Positions 52,681 to 60,992 of a DNA stretch of 64,000 bases are shown here, piece by piece; within the stretch, counting starts at the first letter, position 1, and every line of letters starts with the position of its first letter. The position numbers were made by a program, and so were the translations under genes. Below the pieces are notes generated by a model. The model was not told the origin of the DNA and did not search any database. It was given only the letters and a program-made list of their open reading frames with translations. The DNA comes from Nocardioides sp. QY071 (GTDB lineage Bacteria > Actinomycetota > Actinomycetes > Propionibacteriales > Nocardioidaceae), in NCBI RefSeq assembly GCF_029961765.1, contig NZ_CP124681.1:3224001-3288000 (forward strand). Direction: 5' to 3'.

Positions 52681-53082
52681 TCAGGCCGGGACGCGGGCGC
52701 GGAGCAGCGAGACCACGGCCTCCGCGAGCTGGATCGGGTCGAGCGGGTGCGGTACGGCGGCGTCCGCACGCGACCAGGTCGCCAGCCAGGCGTCCTGGGG
52801 CCGACCGGTGAGCACCACGAGCGGCGGGCAGTCGAGGATCTCGTCCTTGAGCTGCTTGGCGATGCCCATCCCCCCGGCCGGGACCGCCTCGCCGTCGAGG
52901 ATCGCGAGGGCCAGGCCGCCGGCGTCCATGTTCTGGATCACCACGGGCTCGGTGGCGACCTCGACGTACTCCAGCTCGGGCAGGTCCGGGTGGGGACGGC
53001 GTCCCAGCGCCAGGATGACCTGCTCGCGGGTGTGCACGTCGTCGCTGTAGACGAGGACCTTCAGGGTCTTGGGGGACGTCAC
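52681..53082 (-). CDS. atypical stand-alone receiver-like protein
   Basis: The 133-residue protein has the CheY-like pattern: acidic pair at residues 14-15 (SDD), phospho-acceptor-like Asp63 (AILDGEAVP) and VVLTGRPQD with Thr92. The usual Lys is replaced by His112 in VPHPLDP, so it may not be phosphorylated normally. It has no output domain. It is immediately upstream of trpD. GTG 53082 follows a TAGCAT -10 box by 8 bases. Confidence 0.75.
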   Translation of the reverse strand: MTSPKTLKVLVYSDDVHTREQVILALGRRPHPDLPELEYVEVATEPVVIQNMDAGGLALAILDGEAVPAGGMGIAKQLKDEILDCPPLVVLTGRPQDAWLATWSRADAAVPHPLDPIQLAEAVVSLLRARVPA

Positions 53083-53089
53083 CCGCGCG

Positions 53090-53095
53090 ATGCTA
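53090..53095 (-). promoter_or_regulatory. -10 box (TAGCAT) of the receiver-like gene and trpD
   Basis: TAGCAT on the minus strand ends 8 bases before GTG 53082. It overlaps the last codons of the CtaG-like gene region. Confidence 0.45.
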
Positions 53096-54022
53096 CTCGG
53101 ACGCCTCGCGGTCCGCGGCCGCGGCTTGCCGTTCCAGCCGGTCGAGCCGCCGGTCCTCCCGCGCGGCCTCCTTCATCGACGAGCGCACCCACTGCGCGAA
53201 GAGCACGACGAAGAACACCAGGCCGACGAGGTCGCCGGCGCCCCACAGGATCCCGCCGGCGAGCTTCTGGTCCTCGTAGGGGTCCGGGAGCCAGGCGCCG
53301 AGCGGGCCGTCGTGCAGGGAGGGGTACCAGTCTCCTCCGAGCAGGGTCTTCTGCCCCATGATCGTGACGCCGAGGAAGGCGTGGAACGGCAGCGTCATCA
53401 CGGTCAGCAGCACCCGGAACGGGTGCGCGACGCGCCCGGGCAGCGGGTCGACCCCGACGATCGGCCAGAAGAAGAGCGCGCCGACGACGACCAGGTGCAC
53501 GTGCATCATCTCGTGGACGTAGGTCGAGCGCAGCGACGCGTCGTACCAGCCGGAGAAGTAGAGCGCCCACGGCGAGATGACGTAGAGGCCGAAGGTCAGC
53601 GGCGGGAAGCCCAGCACCTTCGCCAGCCGGGAGTGCAGCAGCGCGAGCAGCCAGCCGCGCGGCCGCCGCGGGAGGGTCCGCAGCGCCAGGGTCACCGGGG
53701 CGCCCAGGGCCAGTGAGAGCGGCACGACCATCGACAGGATCATGTGCTGGACCATGTGGACGCTGACCAGGACGGTGTCGTACGCCGCGAGCCCCGACGA
53801 GGTGGCCAGGTAGAACGCCAGCATGCCGACGCCCCAGGCGATGGAGCGGCCGACCGGCCAGCCGTCGCCGCGGCGGCGCAGCGTGAGCACGCCGACGGCG
53901 TACAGGCCGGTGGCCCAGACGGTGATGATCAGCGGCAGCGGCGCGATGCCCCACTGGGAGAGCAGTGCTCCGGCGTCGAACGGGGGAAGGTTCTCGACTC
54001 CCGCACCGCCCGCAACGACCAC
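53093..54022 (-). CDS. cytochrome c oxidase assembly factor, CtaG/YyaD family
   Basis: The 309-residue protein has seven membrane helices. Conserved residues are MVQHMILSMVVPLSLALG, TYVHEMMHVHLVVVGALFFWPIVGVDP and LPFHAFLGVTIM, whose histidines may carry copper. The C-terminal ~35 residues are a charged tail. It is related to caa3_CtaG, which helps assemble the Cu(A)/Cu(B) centres of cytochrome oxidase. GTG 54022 follows TACGCT by 7 bases. It is divergent from ctaE, an oxidase subunit gene. Confidence 0.9.
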   Translation of the reverse strand: MVVAGGAGVENLPPFDAGALLSQWGIAPLPLIITVWATGLYAVGVLTLRRRGDGWPVGRSIAWGVGMLAFYLATSSGLAAYDTVLVSVHMVQHMILSMVVPLSLALGAPVTLALRTLPRRPRGWLLALLHSRLAKVLGFPPLTFGLYVISPWALYFSGWYDASLRSTYVHEMMHVHLVVVGALFFWPIVGVDPLPGRVAHPFRVLLTVMTLPFHAFLGVTIMGQKTLLGGDWYPSLHDGPLGAWLPDPYEDQKLAGGILWGAGDLVGLVFFVVLFAQWVRSSMKEAAREDRRLDRLERQAAAADREASE

Positions 54023-54028
54023 CGTCCG

Positions 54029-54034
54029 AGCGTA
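54029..54034 (-). promoter_or_regulatory. -10 box (TACGCT) of the CtaG-like gene
   Basis: TACGCT on the minus strand ends 7 bases before GTG 54022, giving a leaderless transcript. Confidence 0.45.
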
Positions 54035-54094
54035 GGTGGCAGGTGGTGAGGGCCCAGAACGGGGGGTCGGGATGCCGATGCGATCCGATACCGC

Positions 54095-54100
54095 CATAAT
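54095..54100 (+). promoter_or_regulatory. -10 box (CATAAT) of ctaE
   Basis: CATAAT is close to TATAAT. It ends 8 bases before GTG 54108, so it supports the GTG as a leaderless start; an ATG at 54099 would overlap the box. Confidence 0.55.
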
Positions 54101-54107
54101 GGCGCCC

Positions 54108-54752
54108 GTGGCGATCTCAGCTTCGGCAACTCTCCCGGCCTCGCGCCTGCACGGCCAGCACGACCGACCCAGCATGGTCGCGGTCGGCACGATCATCTGG
54201 CTGTCCAGCGAGCTCATGTTCTTCGCGGCGCTCTTCGCGTCGTACTTCACGATCCGCTCGGTCTCGCCCGAGATGTGGTCGGAGAACACCCAGCTGCTGA
54301 ACGTCCCGTTCGCGTCGATCAACACCACGATCCTCGTGCTGTCGTCGTTCACCTGCCAGCTGGGTGTGTTCGCGGCCGAGCGCGGCCAGGTCTCGCGCGC
54401 TGGCTCGCTGCTCCAGGTCGGCAAGTGGGGCCTGCGCGAGTGGTTCATCCTGACCTACGTCATGGGTGCCATCTTCGTCGGCGGCCAGGCGCTCGAGTAC
54501 GCCGAGCTCATCCACGAGGGCGTCACGATCCCCCACGACGCCTACGGCACGATGTTCTACCTGACCACCGGCTTCCACGGCATCCACGTGACCGGCGGTC
54601 TCATCGCCTTCCTCTTCGTCCTCGGCCGCACGTACGTCGCCAGGCGCTTCACGCACGAGCAGGCGGTCAGCGCGATCGTCGTCTCGTACTACTGGCACTT
54701 CGTCGACGTCGTGTGGATCGGCCTGTTCGCGACGATCTACCTGATCAAGTGA
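54108..54752 (+). CDS. ctaE: cytochrome c oxidase subunit III
   Basis: The 214-residue subunit of the aa3 oxidase has five membrane helices: [86 protein letters not shown] and [28 protein letters not shown] and GFHGxHV are family signatures. It is the first gene of ctaE-qcrC-qcrA-qcrB, the gene order of actinobacterial bcc-aa3 supercomplexes. GTG 54108 is set by the -10 box. Confidence 0.96.
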   Translation: MAISASATLPASRLHGQHDRPSMVAVGTIIWLSSELMFFAALFASYFTIRSVSPEMWSENTQLLNVPFASINTTILVLSSFTCQLGVFAAERGQVSRAGSLLQVGKWGLREWFILTYVMGAIFVGGQALEYAELIHEGVTIPHDAYGTMFYLTTGFHGIHVTGGLIAFLFVLGRTYVARRFTHEQAVSAIVVSYYWHFVDVVWIGLFATIYLIK

Positions 54753-54810
54753 CACGGGCCACCCCGATGACGAAGAGCTGTTGGATCCTCCGGACTGACA
54801 AGGACTGAAT

Positions 54811-55686
54811 GTGCGCCTCCTGAACCGAACCGCTGGTCGCCTCTCGCGGCATCGCCGCGGTCCGATCGCCGGACTCCTGGTGCTCGTCTGCGGCCTCCTG
54901 CTGACAGGTGGCCTCTACGCAGCGCTCGCGCCGGCCCAGGCCGACACCAGCCAGGACGAGGCGGCACTGGTCAAGGAGGGGCGTGAGCTCTTCCTGGTCG
55001 GCTGCGCCTTCTGCCACGGCCAGAACGGCGAGGGCGTCCTCACCCAGGGCGGCTCGCAGTACGGGCCCGCCCTGACCGACGTGGGCGCCGCGGCCGTCGA
55101 CTTCCAGGTCGGCACCGGCCGCATGCCGATGGCCCAGCCCGGCGCCCAGGCGCCGCGCAAGGAGGTCGTCTACACCAAGGAGGAGACCGCTGCGCTCGCG
55201 GCGTACGTCGCCTCGCTCGGCACCGGCCCGGCCGTCCCCGACAAGGAGCTCTACTCCACCGAGGGGATGAGCGAGAAGGAGATCGAGGAGCTCGTCGTGC
55301 GCGGCGGCCAGATCTTCCTCGCCAACTGCACGGCGTGCCACAACTTCGAGGGCTCCGGCGGCGCCATGCCGCGCGGCGGCTTCGCGCCCAAGATCCGCGG
55401 CGTCGACTCCAAGCACATCTACGAGGCGATGCTGACCGGTCCCCAGTCGATGGACACCTTCTCCGACGGCAACATCCCGCCCGAGGACAAGAAGGCCGTC
55501 ATCGCCTACCTCAACGAGCTGGACCAGGCCCCGAGCTACAGCGGCTTCACGCTGGGCGGCCTCGGACCGGTGAGTGAGGGCATCATCGCCTGGGTCGGCG
55601 GCATCGGCCTCCTGGTCGGCTTCGCCGTCTGGATCGCGGCCCACACCACCCGCTCGAGCAAGAAGAAGGACGAGGCGGCAGCGTGA
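54811..55686 (+). CDS. qcrC: dihaem cytochrome c subunit of the bcc complex
   Basis: The 291-residue protein has an N-terminal anchor helix (about 18-41), two class I cytochrome c domains with haem motifs CAFCH and CTACH, each with a distal Met (RMPMAQ and near QSMDTF), and a C-terminal membrane helix. The dihaem form passes electrons directly to the aa3 oxidase. GTG 54811 has AAGGA upstream. The end overlaps qcrA (GTGA). Confidence 0.95.
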   Translation: MRLLNRTAGRLSRHRRGPIAGLLVLVCGLLLTGGLYAALAPAQADTSQDEAALVKEGRELFLVGCAFCHGQNGEGVLTQGGSQYGPALTDVGAAAVDFQVGTGRMPMAQPGAQAPRKEVVYTKEETAALAAYVASLGTGPAVPDKELYSTEGMSEKEIEELVVRGGQIFLANCTACHNFEGSGGAMPRGGFAPKIRGVDSKHIYEAMLTGPQSMDTFSDGNIPPEDKKAVIAYLNELDQAPSYSGFTLGGLGPVSEGIIAWVGGIGLLVGFAVWIAAHTTRSSKKKDEAAA

Positions 55687-56783
55687 CCGACGCACACGAC
55701 AACCACTCCGACGCGAGCGGGGGCGAGCTCGCGATCCCGATCGCGGACCCGGGCCTGCCCGAGCACCAGTGGCGGCCGACGGACGTCGACCCCGCCAAGG
55801 AGAAGCGCGCCGAGCGCCAGGTGGCCACGCTGTTCGGCCTCTCCGCGCTGGCGACCCTCGCCTTCCTGGTCTCCTACTTCACCCTCGACATCGGTGACGA
55901 CTGGACCCTGATCGGCAACCACGGCGCCTCGACCATGGCGCTGGGCTTCTTCCTCGGTCTCGCACTGCTGTTCATCGGCGTCGGCATCATCCACTGGGCT
56001 CGCAAGCTCATGGCCGACCACGAGATGGTCGAGCTGCGCCACCCGGCGAAGTCCTCCGAGGAGGACCGTGAGGTCGCCGTCCAGGCGCTCAACGACGGCA
56101 TCGCCGAGTCGGGCATCGGGCGCCGTCCGCTGATCCGCAACTCACTGCTCGGTGCGGTCGGCCTGCTGGGCCTGCCGGCCGTGGTCCTGCTGCGCGACCT
56201 CGGTCCGCTGCCGGGCGACAAGCTCTACCACACCATCTGGGGCAAGGGGACCAAGGACAAGCCGATGCGCATCGTGCGCGACGGCATCTGGACCCCGATC
56301 CTCGCCTCGGACCTCGAGATCGGCGACCTGGTCAACTGCCAGCCCGACGCCTACCACAACCCGGAGCGCTACGACATCGACCCGACCGAGGTCGAGGGCG
56401 TGAACCTCCAGGTCCACAAGTCCAAGGCGTCACTGGTCCTGCTCCGGATGAACCCCGGCGACATCAAGCCGGGCAAGGACGCCGAGGGCAAGAGCCGGAA
56501 GAACTGGACGGTCAACGGCATCGTGGCCTACTCCAAGATCTGCACCCACGTCGGCTGCCCGATCTCGCTGAACGAGCGGACGACCCACCACCTGCTGTGC
56601 CCCTGTCACCAGTCCACCTTCGACCTCGCCGACTCCGGCAAGGTGGTGTTCGGCCCCGCCGGCCGTCCGCTGCCCCAGCTGCCGATCACCGTCGACGACG
56701 AGGGCTACCTGGTCGCACAGCGTGACTTCGACGAGCCCGTCGGCCCGAGCTTCTGGGAGCGTGACTACTATGACCGTTGGTGA
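55683..56783 (+). CDS. qcrA: Rieske iron-sulphur subunit of the bcc complex
   Basis: The 366-residue protein has three N-terminal membrane helices, as in other actinobacterial QcrA proteins (ATLFGLSALATLAFLVSYF, ALGFFLGLALLFIGVGIIHW, NSLLGAVGLLGLPAVVLL). Its Rieske domain has CTHVGC and CPCHQS, ligating the 2Fe-2S cluster. GTG 55683 overlaps the qcrC stop. Its own end overlaps the qcrB start by 14 bases. Confidence 0.96.
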   Translation: MTDAHDNHSDASGGELAIPIADPGLPEHQWRPTDVDPAKEKRAERQVATLFGLSALATLAFLVSYFTLDIGDDWTLIGNHGASTMALGFFLGLALLFIGVGIIHWARKLMADHEMVELRHPAKSSEEDREVAVQALNDGIAESGIGRRPLIRNSLLGAVGLLGLPAVVLLRDLGPLPGDKLYHTIWGKGTKDKPMRIVRDGIWTPILASDLEIGDLVNCQPDAYHNPERYDIDPTEVEGVNLQVHKSKASLVLLRMNPGDIKPGKDAEGKSRKNWTVNGIVAYSKICTHVGCPISLNERTTHHLLCPCHQSTFDLADSGKVVFGPAGRPLPQLPITVDDEGYLVAQRDFDEPVGPSFWERDYYDRW

Positions 56784-58488
56784 CATGAGCAAGGTCGCCA
56801 CGACCAACGGCACGACGCCCGCCACCGCCAAGGGTGGCAAGGCCGCCGGCGCCATCGCCAACTGGGCCGACGAGCGCCTGGGCCTCGGCACGGCGATGAA
56901 GAAGAACATCCGCAAGGTGTTCCCGGACCACTGGTCGTTCATGCTGGGCGAGATCGCCCTGTGGAGCTTCGTGGTCGTCCTGCTGACCGGTGTCTTCCTG
57001 ACGCTGTGGTTCGACCCGAGCATGACCGAGGTCCAGTACGACGGCGCCTACGACCCGCTGCGCGGCGTCCACATGTCCTCGGCGTACGCCTCCTCGCTCG
57101 ACATCTCGTTCGACGTGCGCGGCGGCCTGCTCATGCGGCAGATGCACCACTGGGGCGCGATGATCTTCATCGCCTCGATGATGATCCACATGATGCGCGT
57201 CTACTTCACCGGCGCCTTCCGCAAGCCGCGCGAGCTCAACTGGGTGATCGGCTGCCTGCTGCTGCTGCTCGGCACGATCGAGGGCTTCACCGGTTACTCG
57301 CTTCCCGACGACCTGCTCTCCGGCACCGGCGTGCGCGCCGCGGACGGCTTCATGAAGGCCTCGCCGGTCATCGGCTCCTACATGTCGTTCTTCCTGTTCG
57401 GCGGCGAGTTCCCGGGTGACGCGATCATCCCCCGCTTCTACGCGATGCACATCCTGCTCATCCCCGGCCTGCTGCTCGCGCTGGTGGCCGCGCACATGCT
57501 GCTGCTCGTCTACCACAAGCACACCCAGTGGCCTGGTCCCGGCCGGACCGAGCAGAACGTCGTCGGCTACCCGATGCTCCCGGTCTACGCGGCCAAGGCG
57601 GGCGGCTTCTTCTTCATCGTGTTCGGCACCATCGCCACGATGGGCGGCCTGTTCTCGATCAACGCGGTCTGGAAGTACGGCCCCTACGACCCGTCCAAGG
57701 TGACCGCGGGCTCGCAGCCTGACTGGTACATGGGCTGGCCCGACGGCCTGCTGCGCATCATCCCGGCCTGGGAGACCCACATCTGGGGCATCACGCTGTC
57801 CTGGAATGTGATGATCCCGATCCTGGTGATGCCGCCGCTGATGCTGATGATCCTGATGGCGCTGCCGTTCCTGGAGGCCTGGATCACCGGCGACAAGCGG
57901 GAGCACCACCTGCTCCAGCGTCCGCGCAACGCACCGACCCGCACCGCGATCATGGTGGCGCTGATGACCTTCTACGGCCTCTCCTGGGCCGCGGGCGGCA
58001 ACGACATCATCGCGATCAAGATGCACCTGAGCATCAACGAGATCACGTACTTCATGCGGGCCGCGGTGTTCCTCGGACCGGTCATCGCCTTCATCATCAC
58101 GCGTCGCTGGTGCATCTCGCTCCAGCGTCACGACGAGGGCAAGCTGCTCCACGGCTACGAGACCGGCGTTCTGGTCCGCTCCCCCGAGGGCGGGTACGCC
58201 GAGAAGCACCTCCCGCTCCCCGAGGGCAAGGCCTACACGCTCACCGCCCGCGACGACGACCCGACGCCGGAGACGGTCGAGGAGATCGACGCCTCGGGTG
58301 CCACGGGCCGCAGCGCGCGCCTGCGCAAGCTGCGGGCCAAGCTGGCGACCGTGTTCTTCGCGGACAACGTCCAGAAGCCCACGGCCGAGGAGCTGCACGA
58401 GGCCCAGCACCACGCGGAGCACGAGCTCCACGAGCTCGAGTCGCAGATCGCCGCCGGCCCCAACCGGCACGGTCCGGCAGAGCACTGA
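56770..58488 (+). CDS. qcrB: cytochrome b subunit of the bcc complex
   Basis: The 572-residue protein has eight core helices with haem b ligand histidines (MRQMHHWGAMIFIASMMIHMMRVYFTG, HILLIPGLLLALVAAHMLLL), the PDWYMGW quinol-site motif (PEWY equivalent) and a long soluble C-terminal part rich in Glu and His. ATG 56770 has GGGAG 10 bases upstream; ATG 56785 is the alternative and has none at a useful distance. This QcrB is the target of imidazopyridine drugs in mycobacteria. Confidence 0.95.
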   Translation: MTVGDMSKVATTNGTTPATAKGGKAAGAIANWADERLGLGTAMKKNIRKVFPDHWSFMLGEIALWSFVVVLLTGVFLTLWFDPSMTEVQYDGAYDPLRGVHMSSAYASSLDISFDVRGGLLMRQMHHWGAMIFIASMMIHMMRVYFTGAFRKPRELNWVIGCLLLLLGTIEGFTGYSLPDDLLSGTGVRAADGFMKASPVIGSYMSFFLFGGEFPGDAIIPRFYAMHILLIPGLLLALVAAHMLLLVYHKHTQWPGPGRTEQNVVGYPMLPVYAAKAGGFFFIVFGTIATMGGLFSINAVWKYGPYDPSKVTAGSQPDWYMGWPDGLLRIIPAWETHIWGITLSWNVMIPILVMPPLMLMILMALPFLEAWITGDKREHHLLQRPRNAPTRTAIMVALMTFYGLSWAAGGNDIIAIKMHLSINEITYFMRAAVFLGPVIAFIITRRWCISLQRHDEGKLLHGYETGVLVRSPEGGYAEKHLPLPEGKAYTLTARDDDPTPETVEEIDASGATGRSARLRKLRAKLATVFFADNVQKPTAEELHEAQHHAEHELHELESQIAAGPNRHGPAEH

Positions 58489-59858
58489 TCAACCAGCACG
58501 ACCGCAGCCGACCCCGGCGCCGCGTCATCGCGGCGTTCGGGGTCGCTGTGTTCCTGCTCTGCAGCCTGGGCGCACTGCACCCGCCCATCACCGGCGACGT
58601 GTGGTCGGCCGACCTCGGAGCGTGGCGTCTCGCGACCAGCGGGACACCGTGGGTCGACGGGGTCTCCCCCGACCAGCTGCCAGCGTGGCCCGGCGTCGAC
58701 GACGTCGACAGCGACGCCCTGTGGACGGTGATCAACCCCGACAACGGGCACCGGGTCGTTGCTCGCAGCCCGGGAGCGATCCTCGCCGGCGTGCCCGCGT
58801 ATGCGATCGCCGGCTGGTTCGACACCGACCGATCGGGCCGCTTCAGCGACGTTCCGGGATCTCTGTCCGCCTCCGCGCTGGTCGCTCTGACCGCCGCCCT
58901 GCTGCTCCTGGCCGCGTCCCGCCTGGTCCCGGGCCCGGTCGCCCTTGCCTGCACCGCGGCCCTCGCCGCCGGTACGCCGCTGTGGAGCATCGCCGGCAAC
59001 GACCTCTGGCCGCACACGGTCGGAGTGCTCGGAATCGCCGGCATGGCCGCCGCGGCCGCGCGCGAGCGCTGGTGGCTCGCGGGGATCCTCGGGGGTGTCG
59101 CGCTCGTCGGCCGCCTCCACCTCGCCGTCGTCGTCGCCGTGCTCGGCGTCGGCGTAGCGCTCGCCCGCCGGCAGCCGGGTATCGCCGTCCGCATCGCCGT
59201 CGGCAGTCTCCCCTTCGTCCTGCTGAGCTCCGTCTGGGGGCACTGGCTGTACGGATCCTGGAGCCCCACCGCGGGCTACGCCGCGAGCAGCCTCAGCGCG
59301 TGGCCGGCCTCGCGCAGCTGGCCGGAGCGCGCCGCTGACGTCGCCGGCATCCTCATCTCCCCCGGCGTCGGCGTCCTGGTCTGGACGCCGTGCCTGCTCG
59401 TGCTCCTGCCGTTCCTCCGCGGCGCCTGGCGAGAAGCACCCGACTGGGTCCGGGCGCTCGCCGTCGGCGGTGCGGTGTATCTCCTGATCCAGGTGTATCT
59501 GAACCCGTTCCAGGGTGGCACGGGGTTCTGGGGCTACCGGCTCCCGCTGGAGACGCTGTGCGCGTGCTTCCCGCTCCTCGCGCTCGCCGCGGCGCGGCTC
59601 GGGCGGCGCGGCCGGACCGCGGCGGCCGTCCTGGTCGGGCTGCAGGTGGGCCTACTGGCCATCGGGGTCCTGTTCGGCGCCGCCTCGACCGACGGCGACG
59701 GCGACGGCTCCGCGTGGCGCTACAACCTCGCCCTGGACGCCCTGCGGGAGAACCCGCCCGCCTTCCTTGTCATCCTCGGCATCGGCGCCGGCGTGGCGTA
59801 CCTCGCCGACCGGTGGACCGGGTCCGGACCGGCCGGGAGCGGTCGGCACCCGGCCTAG
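58485..59858 (+). CDS. polytopic membrane protein, GT-C glycosyltransferase-like; non-standard start
   Basis: The protein has about ten membrane helices, preceded by a basic stretch (RSRPRRRVI). Loop features are acidic and GT-C-like (ITGDVWSADLGAW, DNGHRV). No ATG, GTG or TTG is present in frame between the qcrB stop and the first helix. CTG 58485, overlapping the stop (CTGATC), or ATC 58488 keep the basic N terminus, whereas GTG 58548 would delete half of helix 1. The length from CTG is 457 residues. It may begin a glycan cluster with the GT2 genes downstream. Confidence 0.65.
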   Translation: MINQHDRSRPRRRVIAAFGVAVFLLCSLGALHPPITGDVWSADLGAWRLATSGTPWVDGVSPDQLPAWPGVDDVDSDALWTVINPDNGHRVVARSPGAILAGVPAYAIAGWFDTDRSGRFSDVPGSLSASALVALTAALLLLAASRLVPGPVALACTAALAAGTPLWSIAGNDLWPHTVGVLGIAGMAAAAARERWWLAGILGGVALVGRLHLAVVVAVLGVGVALARRQPGIAVRIAVGSLPFVLLSSVWGHWLYGSWSPTAGYAASSLSAWPASRSWPERAADVAGILISPGVGVLVWTPCLLVLLPFLRGAWREAPDWVRALAVGGAVYLLIQVYLNPFQGGTGFWGYRLPLETLCACFPLLALAAARLGRRGRTAAAVLVGLQVGLLAIGVLFGAASTDGDGDGSAWRYNLALDALRENPPAFLVILGIGAGVAYLADRWTGSGPAGSGRHPA

Positions 59859-59872
59859 TCCCAACGGGCTAG
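59855..59872. promoter_or_regulatory. operator-like motif, copy 3, upstream of the GT2 operon
   Basis: CTAGTCCCAACGGGCTAG has CTAGnCC...GGnCTAG symmetry. It starts one base before the TAG stop of the preceding gene and lies 83 bases from the start of the glycosyltransferase gene, at about -84 from its predicted transcription start. Confidence 0.55.
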
Positions 59873-59933
59873 GGCACCGCGGACTGTCGGCCACACTTGG
59901 GCGGGACGCATGTCGCGGAGCCGTCCTCATCAC

Positions 59934-59939
59934 TAACCT
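59934..59939 (+). promoter_or_regulatory. -10 box (TAACCT) of the GT2 operon
   Basis: TAACCT ends 8 bases before GTG 59947, indicating a leaderless transcript and fixing the start codon. Confidence 0.55.
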
Positions 59940-59946
59940 CGTCGAC

Positions 59947-60648
59947 GTGAGCACGTCCCCCGCCTTCGATCGCACCGTCGTCGTGGTGCCGATGTACGAC
60001 GAGGCCGCCATGGTCGGGTCCGTGGTCACCGCTCTGCGCGAGGTCTTCCCGCACGTCGTGTGCGTGGACGACGGCTCCCGTGACGCGTCGGCGCAGGTCG
60101 CCCGGGAGGCGGGTGCGACGGTCCTGCGCCACCCGGTCAACCTCGGCCAGGGTGCGGCGCTGCAGACGGGCTTCGACTACGTGCTGCGCCACACCGACGC
60201 GACCCACGTCGTCACCTTCGACGCCGACGGCCAGTACCTCGTCGCCGACGCGGTCACGATGGTCGGCCTCGCCACGGACACCGGGACCGACATCGTCCTC
60301 GGCTCCCGCAACCTCGGTCGCACCGAGGGCCAGCCCCACGCCCGCCGCGTTCTCATGGCCGCGGCCCTGCGGTTCTCGCGCACCCTGACGGGCATCCGCC
60401 TGACCGACACCCACAACGGCCTGCGGGTGCTCAACCGCCGTGCCCTGGCCGCGATGAACCTGCGCCAGCGCGGCATGGCGCATGCTTCCGAGATCGAGTC
60501 CCGGATCGTCAGCGCCTCGCTCTCGTGGCGCGAGCACCCGGTCACCATGTGCTACTCGGACTACTCGCGCAGCAAGGGGCAGTCGAACCTCAACGCCCTG
60601 AACATCCTCTACGACCTCGCCAGCGACCGATTGCGATCACCGGCATGA
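59947..60648 (+). CDS. GT2 glycosyltransferase, DPM1/polyprenyl-phosphate type
   Basis: The 233-residue protein has the GT-A fold: VVVVPMYDEAAMVGSVVTAL, CVDDGSRD (nucleotide-binding DD), LGQGAALQTGFDY, TFDADGQY (DAD metal motif), GSRNL and HNGLRVLNRRAL. It lacks extra membrane helices, so it is a soluble or peripheral enzyme that loads a sugar on polyprenyl phosphate. It overlaps the DUF2304 gene by ATGA. DPM1-like proteins often pair with DUF2304 membrane proteins. Confidence 0.9.
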   Translation: MSTSPAFDRTVVVVPMYDEAAMVGSVVTALREVFPHVVCVDDGSRDASAQVAREAGATVLRHPVNLGQGAALQTGFDYVLRHTDATHVVTFDADGQYLVADAVTMVGLATDTGTDIVLGSRNLGRTEGQPHARRVLMAAALRFSRTLTGIRLTDTHNGLRVLNRRALAAMNLRQRGMAHASEIESRIVSASLSWREHPVTMCYSDYSRSKGQSNLNALNILYDLASDRLRSPA

Positions 60649-60992
60649 TCATCCGGATCTTCCTCATCGCGAGCATCGCCGTCGCGTCGTGGTGGCTGCT
60701 GCGCCACCCGACTGGCAACCGGCTCGCGCTCACCCGCCTTGCCGGGATGCTGGTCGCGGCCGCCGCGATCGTGAGCGTCCTGGCCCCCAGCCTGGTGTCC
60801 GACGTCGCTCACCGCGCAGGTGTCGAGGAGGGCCCGCACCTGCTGCTGTACCTCCTGATCGTCGTCTTCACGTTCACCTCGATCGCCCAGGCGATGCGGA
60901 ACCGCGCGATCGAGCACCGCGTTGCCGAGCTGGCCCGCGCGCACGCCCTCCTGCAGGCGGCGTACGCCGAACGCTGTGACTCCGACGCCTAG
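60645..60992 (+). CDS. DUF2304 membrane protein
   Basis: The 115-residue protein has three membrane helices (IIRIFLIASIAVASWWLL, LAGMLVAAAAIVSVLAPSLV, LLLYLLIVVFTFTSIAQA) and a short basic/helical C terminus. DUF2304 proteins accompany GT2 enzymes and probably anchor them. ATG 60645 overlaps the GT2 stop. Its 3' end overlaps the next GT2 gene by 17 bases. Confidence 0.9.
   Translation: MIIRIFLIASIAVASWWLLRHPTGNRLALTRLAGMLVAAAAIVSVLAPSLVSDVAHRAGVEEGPHLLLYLLIVVFTFTSIAQAMRNRAIEHRVAELARAHALLQAAYAERCDSDA

Noticed and set aside
54767..54808. A 13-codon frame (MTKSCWILRTDKD) between ctaE and qcrC, possible leader peptide
   Set aside because: There is no ribosome site, no attenuator hairpin and no run of one regulatory amino acid; its end merely overlaps the qcrC ribosome site.
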